From XYB2-FULL-45-11 sp964355525 (GTDB lineage: Bacteria > Patescibacteriota > Patescibacteriia > UBA9934 > GWF2-40-263): a DNA stretch of 6,017 bases. The stretch is taken from the NCBI GenBank assembly GCA_964355525.1, contig CAYHDY010000054.1:1-6017 (forward strand), in the 5' to 3' direction. Shown one piece after another: positions 1 to 4,965 of the stretch (position 1 is its first letter; every line of letters starts with the position of its first letter). The translations under genes were made by a program, and so were the position numbers. The notes under the pieces were generated by a model, which worked only from the letters and a program-made list of their open reading frames with translations, was not told where the DNA came from and searched no databases.

Positions 1-265
1 GTAACGATTCAACGCGCGACAACATTTCTTTCGACGCTTTATTCGTAAACGTGAGCAACAAAATATTCTGCGGCGCAACTCCACGTTCGAGCAAATACGC
101 AACTCGATAGGTAACCGTTCGAGTTTTACCCGAACCGGCACCCGCCAAAACCAAACACGCCCCGTCGCCGTTCTCCACGACCGCAAGCTGTTCCGCATTC
201 AATTCCTTGCGATAATCAATGTTTGAGTCGAACGCTTGCGAATCTGTGAGGGTGAGTTCTTTCAT
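1..265 (-). CDS. UvrD/Rep-family superfamily 1 DNA helicase, N-terminal fragment
   Basis: ATP-dependent DNA helicase of the UvrD/Rep/PcrA type, which unwinds DNA during repair and replication restart in the cytoplasm. Only the first 88 codons are present; the gene runs off the left edge. Reading the minus strand from the ATG at 265-263 gives, in order, a Q-motif-like stretch LNAEQLAVV (Gln at about residue 26), a textbook Walker A motif AGAGSGKT (residues 41-48, Lys47 and Thr48) and motif Ia LLLTFTNKAS (about 69-78). These three motifs in this spacing are diagnostic for the superfamily 1A helicase N-terminus. The start is supported by the position of the Q motif and by an extended -10 box only 9 nt upstream. 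There is no Shine-Dalgarno, so the mRNA may be leaderless. UvrD, PcrA and Rep cannot be told apart from this fragment, so no symbol is given. Confidence 0.93.
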   Translation of the reverse strand, partial: MKELTLTDSQAFDSNIDYRKELNAEQLAVVENGDGACLVLAGAGSGKTRTVTYRVAYLLERGVAPQNILLLTFTNKASKEMLSRVESL

Positions 266-274
266 AACGCGGAT

Positions 275-302
275 ATTGTAACAGAGGTAACAGATGTAAC
301 AA
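275..302 (-). promoter_or_regulatory. Extended -10 promoter of the helicase gene
   Basis: On the minus strand, TGTTACAAT gives an extended -10 (TG, one base, then TACAAT at 280-275). A partial -35 TTGTTA lies at 302-297 with a 16-nt spacer. The predicted transcription start is about 268, only about 3 nt before the ATG at 265, so a leaderless or nearly leaderless transcript is inferred. The assignment rests on sequence match only. Confidence 0.55.
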
Positions 303-313
303 AGGTGTCAGAG
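278..313. repeat. Four tandem 9-bp repeats over the helicase promoter
   Basis: Four 9-bp units follow head to tail on the plus strand: GTAACAGAG (278-286), GTAACAGAT (287-295), GTAACAAAG (296-304) and the more diverged GTGTCAGAG (305-313). They cover the -35 region and reach into the -10 box of the minus-strand helicase promoter. They lie in the divergent space before hicBA. The repeat is directly visible. A role as protein-binding sites (iteron-like operators) is inferred; slipped-strand expansion is the simple alternative. Confidence 0.75.
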
Positions 314-400
314 GATAATAAAACGACCATTTTGCCGACGTTGGGAAAATGGTCTATTGATTTTTTTTCGCAATTCGATAAACTGAAAGTAGAAATTTTT

Positions 401-622
401 ATGCCGAAAACAAATCTGAAATCGATTGTCTGGAAAGAGGGAGATTATTACATCTCCCAATGTTTGGATGTGGATGTGTCCAGTTTTGGAAAAACAAAAA
501 AAGAAGCGCTTGTCATGTTGGGGGAAGCCGTTTCATTGTATTTCGAGGACGCGCCGCTTCCAAACAAAGACATGCGCGCAAAAAATCCAAGCGTCGTGTC
601 CATAACCCTTCAACATGCCTAG
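401..622 (+). CDS. hicB: HicB-family antitoxin, short single-domain form
   Basis: Antitoxin of a type II toxin-antitoxin pair; HicB proteins bind and block the RNase HicA. The 73-residue product has the compact HicB fold signature: an opening strand SIVWKEGDYYISQCLDVDV, a turn SSFGKTKKEA, then an amphipathic helix ALVMLGEAVSLYFEDAP. The frame is open further upstream to an ATG at 236, but those 55 extra residues do not look like HicB and overlap the helicase start. The ATG at 401 puts the HicB core at its usual N-terminal place. No good Shine-Dalgarno is seen. Only about 20 residues follow the core helix, so there seems to be no room for the C-terminal helix-turn-helix or ribbon-helix-helix domain that many HicB proteins use for autoregulation. 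The gene overlaps hicA by 8 nt. Confidence 0.85.
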   Translation: MPKTNLKSIVWKEGDYYISQCLDVDVSSFGKTKKEALVMLGEAVSLYFEDAPLPNKDMRAKNPSVVSITLQHA

Positions 623-830
623 AACCTATCTCGCAAAACATGTTGTACATGTTCTTGAACACGAAGGGTTCTTTTTTGTTTCTCAAAACGGATCGCACGC
701 AAAATATCGCAAGATTGGCAATCCAACATTAACGGTCGTTGTCCCAATGCATCGCAAAGAAATTCCACATGGAACATTTCGATCTATTTTGCGTCAGTCT
801 CAATTAAATGAATCCGATTTTCAAAAATAA
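615..830 (+). CDS. hicA: HicA-family mRNA interferase toxin
   Basis: Small toxin of the HicA (YcfA-like) family, an endoribonuclease with a double-stranded-RNA-binding-like fold that cleaves mRNA and arrests growth when its antitoxin is lost. The 71-residue product is of usual length. It shows the family pattern: a helix with EHEGFFFV, the catalytic-histidine motif QNGSHAKYR (His28), a strand ending VVVPMH, and the C-terminal PHGTFRSILRQSQL helix motif. The ATG lies inside the end of hicB (8-nt overlap, different frame) and has no Shine-Dalgarno, so translational coupling to hicB is likely. The order antitoxin then toxin is the reverse of E. coli hicAB but common elsewhere. No T-rich terminator follows on this strand; the next gene is convergent, with its stop codon 15 nt away. 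Confidence 0.92.
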   Translation: MPRTYLAKHVVHVLEHEGFFFVSQNGSHAKYRKIGNPTLTVVVPMHRKEIPHGTFRSILRQSQLNESDFQK

Positions 831-853
831 AAATCGACCTATTTTCAGGTCGA
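823..853 (-). terminator. Intrinsic terminator of the membrane-protein gene
   Basis: On the minus strand a 7-bp perfect stem (TCGACCT / AGGTCGA, 853-847 and 840-834) with a 6-nt loop is followed by ATTTTTATTTTT (834-823). The stem includes the TGA stop of the membrane-protein gene. The T-tract is present only in the minus direction, so it serves that gene and not hicA. Confidence 0.8.
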
Positions 854-1738
854 GGAGGTTTGACGATTGTCTGCGAGTCGGTCGCGAAATTTCTTCGCGA
901 CTTCGAATTCGACGACGCCTATGATGGCACCGATCGCGGCGACGAGGAACACGTGGCCGTAGAGGTGACCGACCGAAGCGCCGATTGATGCGAACAAGAG
1001 ACTTGGCGTGCGGCGTTCCGTGTTGATGTAGAGGAATGCGAGGCGAATCGCGCGACGAAGGAACAGAACGGTCTGTCGTTTCGCAGGTCCGACTTTTTTT
1101 GACGTCTCTTGCATCCATATCCATACACGCTTGAAAGCGAATGGAACATCGATCAGGAGAAACCAGAGAAACACGGTTAGAAACACGATTACAACCACAT
1201 AAATTCCGAGAATCCCAACGGGGTTCGCGAAGAACGTTATATACCGGAGATTTTCAAGACTAATCGAATTTTTTCGCATCGTTACAAACAACGATACAAC
1301 CGTGATGCAAAACAGCGATATAGCGATGGCACCACAAAGGAGTGCTGGCACTCCCACAAATATACCGACACACCACTCAGCAGTCGAGTTCAGTGGAACA
1401 GGCTTGGGGAGCCAAACGGACAACAAGCCGAAGATGCCGACAGATGTCAGACTCGCCGATCCCACAGCTAAAAGCAATCGCCCGATGATTTTCCAGTGTT
1501 CCGTATCCGGACGCCACGAGATCGTCTGCCGCCACGCGTGTTTGATCGCGAGCGCGGTGCTGACGACGAACTTGCGCGCATCGACGCCGATCCATGCGAT
1601 CATGCCGCCGAAGAGAGCGCCGAGGATCCAGAGATACTGACCGAAGATCATCTTGTCCGCGATTGCGTTCGCACTGAATGCACCGAGGACGATGCCGGAG
1701 AAGATAGCGAGGAATTGTGCGCGGGATTCCTTGTTCAT
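845..1738 (-). CDS. Multi-pass membrane protein of unknown function
   Basis: I do not recognise this 297-residue protein. It has about six to seven hydrophobic segments, near residues 9-27, 33-52, 86-110, 122-152, 166-196 and 246-278. The last looks like a tight hairpin of two glycine-rich helices. Two basic, amphipathic stretches (about 54-84 and 202-245, with KR and RR clusters) probably lie on the cytoplasmic side. The first and last hairpins look alike: small-residue helices with GALFGG or GAIIG, each ending in a xxKF motif, which hints at an internal duplication. No catalytic motif, signal-peptidase site or transporter signature is visible. The ATG at 1738 is supported by GAGG six bases upstream. 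The gene is divergent from the prolyl oligopeptidase gene and convergent with hicA, so context gives no functional clue. It could be a small transporter, a scaffold or an envelope protein. Confidence 0.85.
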   Translation of the reverse strand: MNKESRAQFLAIFSGIVLGAFSANAIADKMIFGQYLWILGALFGGMIAWIGVDARKFVVSTALAIKHAWRQTISWRPDTEHWKIIGRLLLAVGSASLTSVGIFGLLSVWLPKPVPLNSTAEWCVGIFVGVPALLCGAIAISLFCITVVSLFVTMRKNSISLENLRYITFFANPVGILGIYVVVIVFLTVFLWFLLIDVPFAFKRVWIWMQETSKKVGPAKRQTVLFLRRAIRLAFLYINTERRTPSLLFASIGASVGHLYGHVFLVAAIGAIIGVVEFEVAKKFRDRLADNRQTSST

Positions 1739-1744
1739 GGTTTG

Positions 1745-1748
1745 CCTC
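1745..1748 (-). promoter_or_regulatory. Shine-Dalgarno for the membrane-protein gene
   Basis: On the minus strand GAGG precedes the ATG at 1738-1736 by 6 nt, which is good spacing and fixes this start. A -35-like TTGATA lies further upstream (1802-1797), but no convincing -10 follows it, so I do not call a promoter. Confidence 0.6.
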
Positions 1749-1780
1749 GAGATGGAAGGTGCGAGTAATCCGATAAATTT

Positions 1781-1815
1781 CGAATCAATGTGACACTATC
1801 AAAAAAATTGATTCG
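1781..1815. repeat. 9-bp inverted repeat in the divergent intergenic region
   Basis: CGAATCAAT (1781-1789) and its exact reverse complement ATTGATTCG (1807-1815) are separated by 17 nt, so the arms are 26 bp centre to centre, near two and a half helical turns. The dyad lies just upstream of the membrane-protein gene and surrounds a -35-like TTGATA on the minus strand. It could be a dimeric repressor operator or a hairpin in a leader. The symmetry is visible; the function is inferred. Confidence 0.6.
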
Positions 1816-1828
1816 CGTCTAGGCGACC

Positions 1829-1860
1829 ACCCCCTGCCCCCTCCTCAAAGGAGGAGGGGG
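1829..1860. repeat. GC-rich perfect palindrome, possible dispersed intergenic repeat
   Basis: A perfect 10-bp stem pairs CCCCCTCCTC (1837-1846) with GAGGAGGGGG (1851-1860) across a 4-nt AAAG loop, preceded by an ACCCCCTG tract. It would fold very stably. It lies between two divergent genes, where no terminator is needed. Only TTT follows on the plus strand and no T-tract on the minus strand. This composition and position resemble the dispersed GC-rich palindromes found in intergenic regions of many bacterial genomes. A single copy in this window cannot prove repetition. Confidence 0.6.
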
Positions 1861-1875
1861 TTTCGAGAAAAGTTC

Positions 1876-1884
1876 TGCTATACT
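1876..1884 (+). promoter_or_regulatory. Extended -10 promoter of the prolyl oligopeptidase gene
   Basis: TGCTATACT contains the extended -10 TG and the hexamer TATACT (1879-1884). The -35 position falls in the end of the GC-rich palindrome and has no match to TTGACA, as is tolerated by extended -10 promoters. The predicted transcription start is about 1891, two nt before the ATG at 1893, and no Shine-Dalgarno is present, so a leaderless mRNA is predicted. Confidence 0.6.
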
Positions 1885-1892
1885 ATTTCCGT

Positions 1893-3926
1893 ATGCAAAT
1901 CATTCCCACAAAACAAGAGGACACGGTTGATGTGATTCATGGAATTCCCGTTCCCGATCCGTTTCATTGGCTGGAAGATATCGGCGATCACGCCGTGCAG
2001 AAATGGATCGAGCGACAGAATAATTTTGTCGATGATTCGTTGAAGCACGAGACGTTCGAGACGTTTTCAAATGAACTCGCGCGAAATTTTCATGTTGTGA
2101 ATTTTACAAATCCTGTGCTTGTGCGCGGAAATTATTTTTATACAGAGAGACAACCGAGTGAGGATCAGGCGTGTATCATCGTGCGACACGGACTCGAAGG
2201 TGAGCCGATCAAGCTGGTTGATCCGAACGGAACTTCGAACAGCAACACGACATCGATTGATTTTTGGTTTCCGTCGTGCACAGGAAATTTTCTTGCGTAC
2301 GGACTTTCACAAAGCGGCGATGAGATGGCGACATTATTCGTGAAAAATGTTTTGACGAATGAAAATCTTGCGGACACGATTCCGCGTTGTCGTTATTCGG
2401 CGGTGCGATGGTTGTCCGATGATTCCGGTTTTTTCTACACGCGCAATCCGCGTGAAGGTGAGGTTCCGGAGAATGAATTGCATCTGCACACCAAAGTGTA
2501 TTTTCACAAACTCGGCGATGACTCGATGAACGATGAGTTGATCTTCGGAAAAAATTTGTCGAAGGATGTCATGATCGGACTTTCGAGATTGTCCGCCGAC
2601 GATCGATACATGGCGATCGATGTTTCCATGACGTGGACGCAAAATGATTTGTTTGTTTACGATCGAACCACGAAAGAAATAAAATCGCTGATCGAAAATA
2701 TTCCCGCGAAGTTCGACTGTGCTTTTTTGAATGACACTGCGATCATCCACACAAATTATCGTGCGGAACAATATCGTGTCCTTTCGAATCCGCTTTCGAA
2801 TTTGTTCGCGCCGATCGACACATGGACGGAACTCATTCCCGAATCGGAATCCTTGATGCAATCCGTTGCGATCACAAAATCAAAATTAGTCGTCACATAT
2901 TTAAAGAACGCCTGTTCTCTCGTTGTTCTATTCGATCATCGCGGAAACAAACTCGACAATGTATCGTTACCGCCATTTTCAACGGTCGAAAAAATTTCCA
3001 CCAACCGCGAGGAGGAAGAATTTTTTTATGATGTGGACTCGTACACGTTTCCGAGAATCGTTTATCGATTTACACCCGACGGAACATCGGTCGTCTTTCG
3101 AAAAACGGACAATCCGATCAATCCCGACGATTACATCGTGAAACAAGAATGGTTCGCATCCAAAGACGGAACGCGCGTGCCGATGTTTTTGTTTCATCGA
3201 AAAGATATCGACACCTCGAAACCGAACTCGACGATTCTCTATGGCTACGGCGGATTTGCGAATATCGATTCACCTGCGTTCATGCGCAGTTACGTTCCAT
3301 GGATGGAACGCGGCGGCATTTTTGTCGAAGTAAATTTGCGCGGCAATGCGGAATTCGGGGAAGCGTGGCACAAGGCCGGGATCAAAGAGAACAAACAAAA
3401 CACGTTTGACGATTTTATCGCCGCGGCCGAATATCTCATCGCGCAAAAATATACCGACAAAAATCATCTCGGCATTCTCGGCGGAAGCAACGGCGGATTG
3501 TTGACCGCGGCGGTCGAAGTGCAACGACCTGATCTATTTCGCGCCGTGTGTTCGCGTGTCCCCCTCACCGACATGGTTCGCTTCCCACTCTTCGGCATCG
3601 CCTCACGCTGGGTTCATGAGTACGGCGATCCGAATATGAAGGAAGATCTCGAACGAATTCTAAAATGGAGTCCGTATCACAATGTGAAAGACGGTGTCGA
3701 ATATCCATCAACACTGTTCATGACAGGAATGAAAGACACGCGCGTCGATCCGCTTCATGCGCGAAAAATGTGTGCGCAATTGCAAACAACGAATAAAGAA
3801 AATCCGATTTATATTTTCACGGAAATGGAAGCCGGCCACGGCGCAGGTAAACCGATTAAGAAGATCGTTGAAAGCACCGCGCTTGTTTTGACATTTTTCG
3901 CGGAACGATTGCATTTGAACAAATAA
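1893..3926 (+). CDS. Prolyl oligopeptidase (serine peptidase family S9A)
   Basis: Serine peptidase that cleaves short peptides after proline. The 677 residues match the usual length of about 700. The N-terminal signature VPDPFHWLED is at about residues 20-29. A seven-bladed beta-propeller gate should fill about 70-405, and the alpha/beta-hydrolase domain follows. The catalytic triad is visible: Ser532 in GGSNGG, Asp615 in KDTRV and His649 in AGHGAGKP. Aligned by eye with porcine/human PREP (Ser554, Asp641, His680), the oxyanion Tyr473 is Tyr452 (in YGYGGF). The proline-pocket residues Phe476, Asn555, Trp595 and Tyr599 are Phe455, Asn533, Trp573 and Tyr577, and Arg643 is Arg617. This supports post-proline specificity over oligopeptidase B. 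No signal peptide is present, so it is probably cytosolic, acting in peptide turnover. It is a single-gene unit with an extended -10 promoter and no Shine-Dalgarno. The stop codon is TAA. Confidence 0.97.
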   Translation: MQIIPTKQEDTVDVIHGIPVPDPFHWLEDIGDHAVQKWIERQNNFVDDSLKHETFETFSNELARNFHVVNFTNPVLVRGNYFYTERQPSEDQACIIVRHGLEGEPIKLVDPNGTSNSNTTSIDFWFPSCTGNFLAYGLSQSGDEMATLFVKNVLTNENLADTIPRCRYSAVRWLSDDSGFFYTRNPREGEVPENELHLHTKVYFHKLGDDSMNDELIFGKNLSKDVMIGLSRLSADDRYMAIDVSMTWTQNDLFVYDRTTKEIKSLIENIPAKFDCAFLNDTAIIHTNYRAEQYRVLSNPLSNLFAPIDTWTELIPESESLMQSVAITKSKLVVTYLKNACSLVVLFDHRGNKLDNVSLPPFSTVEKISTNREEEEFFYDVDSYTFPRIVYRFTPDGTSVVFRKTDNPINPDDYIVKQEWFASKDGTRVPMFLFHRKDIDTSKPNSTILYGYGGFANIDSPAFMRSYVPWMERGGIFVEVNLRGNAEFGEAWHKAGIKENKQNTFDDFIAAAEYLIAQKYTDKNHLGILGGSNGGLLTAAVEVQRPDLFRAVCSRVPLTDMVRFPLFGIASRWVHEYGDPNMKEDLERILKWSPYHNVKDGVEYPSTLFMTGMKDTRVDPLHARKMCAQLQTTNKENPIYIFTEMEAGHGAGKPIKKIVESTALVLTFFAERLHLNK

Positions 3927-3949
3927 AAAACCGACGCGTCATGCATCGG
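3920..3949 (-). terminator. Intrinsic terminator of the HExxH-protein gene
   Basis: On the minus strand CCGATGC (3949-3943) pairs with GCGTCGG (3937-3931) around a 5-nt loop. This gives a 7-bp stem with one G-U wobble, which would be a C-A mismatch on the plus strand. TTTTTTATTT follows (3930-3921). The T-tract is the complement of the last codons of the prolyl oligopeptidase gene. The signal works only for the minus-strand gene that ends at 3950. Confidence 0.75.
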
Positions 3950-4831
3950 CTAAGAGCTTGGTCCTCCGGCGAGTTTCCACCAGATTTCCCGGCAGGTATT
4001 TCGTACGTTTTCTCGTGATGTTGCAACGATCGAGAAATAAAACGCTTGAGCGAATGCTTTTGGCGTATTGACTCTGGGACAAAAATGCGTCTTTGGATCG
4101 GACGTTGACGTCCACTCGATCCCCGCATCATTGAGCATGATGCACTGATTGAGATACGCTTCGAATTCGTGTTTCCACACAAATGAACAAGCGCTTGCAG
4201 GAAGATGGGAAAAATATCCGATCGCGAATGTTTCCCGTTCCAATGGATCATTCGATTTTTCCCACTGTTTGTAGTGAATGAATTCATGTGCAAACGTAGA
4301 CATCATGACCATCACTTCACTGGGCGTATCGATCTTGGCCAAATTTTGTGCGCTAACGGAAATGATCGCCTGGCCGTTCTCGACCAAAAACTGCGCGCTT
4401 ATATCCGGATCCGACTTGAACATGCGATACACAATTTTCTTTGACCGCGTGAGTTCCATCAACTCGTTCGCAGTGGGTGTAACGGTGTTGCGAGCAATCA
4501 ACTGTGTCAGACGCGCATCGAGCAATGCACTGTCGTGCAGAGACATTTTCAAATCGTCGGGAGCTTTTTCTGTCAACGCGAATCGATGCATGACCGGAAG
4601 TGTACTCGGCAATTTTCCGTATTTGACCGGCTCGAACGGAATCATCGGCCACGCAACACTCGGCTTCTCGATCGTCATCGACGCACTCGCGGAATCATTC
4701 TTCGATGAATCCATCATTGCGACAGAAATGATTCCAAGACACATCGTCGCCAACATCGCAGGGATCCACCAGTTGAATTCCCGGACAGGAACGCTTTGAA
4801 CAACAACGCGAACTTTTTTCTTTCTTGACAC
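3950..4831 (-). CDS. Membrane-anchored HExxH protein, putative zinc metallopeptidase
   Basis: Probable zinc-dependent peptidase held outside the cytoplasmic membrane; the family is not recognised. The 293-residue protein starts with a basic segment (RKKK), then one hydrophobic helix at about residues 21-40, giving N-in topology. A low-complexity Ser/Ala/Asp linker (about 41-52) follows. The soluble part carries HEFIH at 182-186, with two likely zinc histidines and catalytic Glu183. HEFEAY follows 36 residues later; its Glu222 (ExxA, as in M48-type gluzincins) or Glu224 could be the third ligand. Four cysteines lie in the outer domain (215, 230, 251, 280) and could form disulfides. The start is GTG, supported by GGAGG six bases upstream and an in-frame stop further upstream. 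The gene has its own near-consensus promoter and terminator, so it is a single-gene unit. Activity and substrate are unknown. An inactive surface protein with a chance HExxH is less likely, given the ExxA motif downstream. Confidence 0.85.
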   Translation of the reverse strand: MSRKKKVRVVVQSVPVREFNWWIPAMLATMCLGIISVAMMDSSKNDSASASMTIEKPSVAWPMIPFEPVKYGKLPSTLPVMHRFALTEKAPDDLKMSLHDSALLDARLTQLIARNTVTPTANELMELTRSKKIVYRMFKSDPDISAQFLVENGQAIISVSAQNLAKIDTPSEVMVMMSTFAHEFIHYKQWEKSNDPLERETFAIGYFSHLPASACSFVWKHEFEAYLNQCIMLNDAGIEWTSTSDPKTHFCPRVNTPKAFAQAFYFSIVATSRENVRNTCREIWWKLAGGPSS

Positions 4832-4837
4832 GATCTG

Positions 4838-4842
4838 CCTCC
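4838..4842 (-). promoter_or_regulatory. Shine-Dalgarno fixing a GTG start
   Basis: GGAGG on the minus strand lies six bases before the GTG at 4831-4829. This is the strongest ribosome binding site in the window and it decides the non-ATG start of the HExxH protein. Confidence 0.85.
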
Positions 4843-4890
4843 GAATGTTTTGCCTATTTCACTCCCCATCACATGACGGAGAGACCGAAG

Positions 4891-4919
4891 AATATACTGT
4901 TTCTGTCACAAATTGTCAA
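4891..4919 (-). promoter_or_regulatory. Near-consensus sigma70 promoter of the HExxH-protein gene
   Basis: On the minus strand a perfect -35 TTGACA (4919-4914), a 17-nt spacer and the -10 TATATT (4896-4891) form a near-consensus housekeeping promoter. The predicted start is about 4884, giving a leader of about 53 nt that carries the GGAGG site. It lies directly after the terminator of the upstream gene. Confidence 0.85.
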
Positions 4920-4923
4920 TGTA

Positions 4924-4958
4924 TAAAAAAAGAAAAAACGAATCTCGGGGAGATTCGT
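4924..4958 (-). terminator. Strong intrinsic terminator of the helical-protein gene
   Basis: On the minus strand a perfect 9-bp stem (ACGAATCTC / GAGATTCGT, arms 4958-4950 and 4946-4938) with a 3-nt loop is followed by TTTTTTCTTTTTTT (4937-4924). It starts 7 nt after the TGA at 4968-4966 and clearly ends that gene, separating it from the HExxH-protein unit. Confidence 0.92.
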
Positions 4959-4965
4959 CAGAGAC

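Noticed and set aside
314..319. GATAAT as the hicBA promoter -10
   Set aside because: The hexamer matches well but has no -35 at 16-18 nt and no extended -10, so I do not call it as a feature.
236..400. N-terminal extension of hicB from the ATG at 236
   Set aside because: The 55 extra residues include a translation of the tandem repeats (VTEVTDVTKVSE), do not resemble HicB, and overlap the helicase start.
852..868. Shine-Dalgarno-like GAGGAGG followed by TTG on the plus strand
   Set aside because: The frame closes after about 31 codons, and the bases are explained as the 3' end of the membrane-protein gene and its terminator.
1302..1768. Plus-strand open frames opposite the membrane-protein gene
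   Set aside because: The minus-strand frame has a Shine-Dalgarno, a plausible membrane topology and a terminator; these frames have no such support.
1837..1863. GC-rich palindrome as an intrinsic terminator
   Set aside because: It lies between divergent genes and lacks a T-tract in both directions beyond three bases.
2334..2861. 175-codon minus-strand open frame inside prolyl oligopeptidase
   Set aside because: The opposing gene is an intact, recognisable S9A enzyme; this is a shadow frame.
4278..4799. 173-codon open frame on the plus strand opposite the HExxH gene
   Set aside because: It lies wholly within a gene that has its own promoter, ribosome site and terminator, and it has none of these itself.
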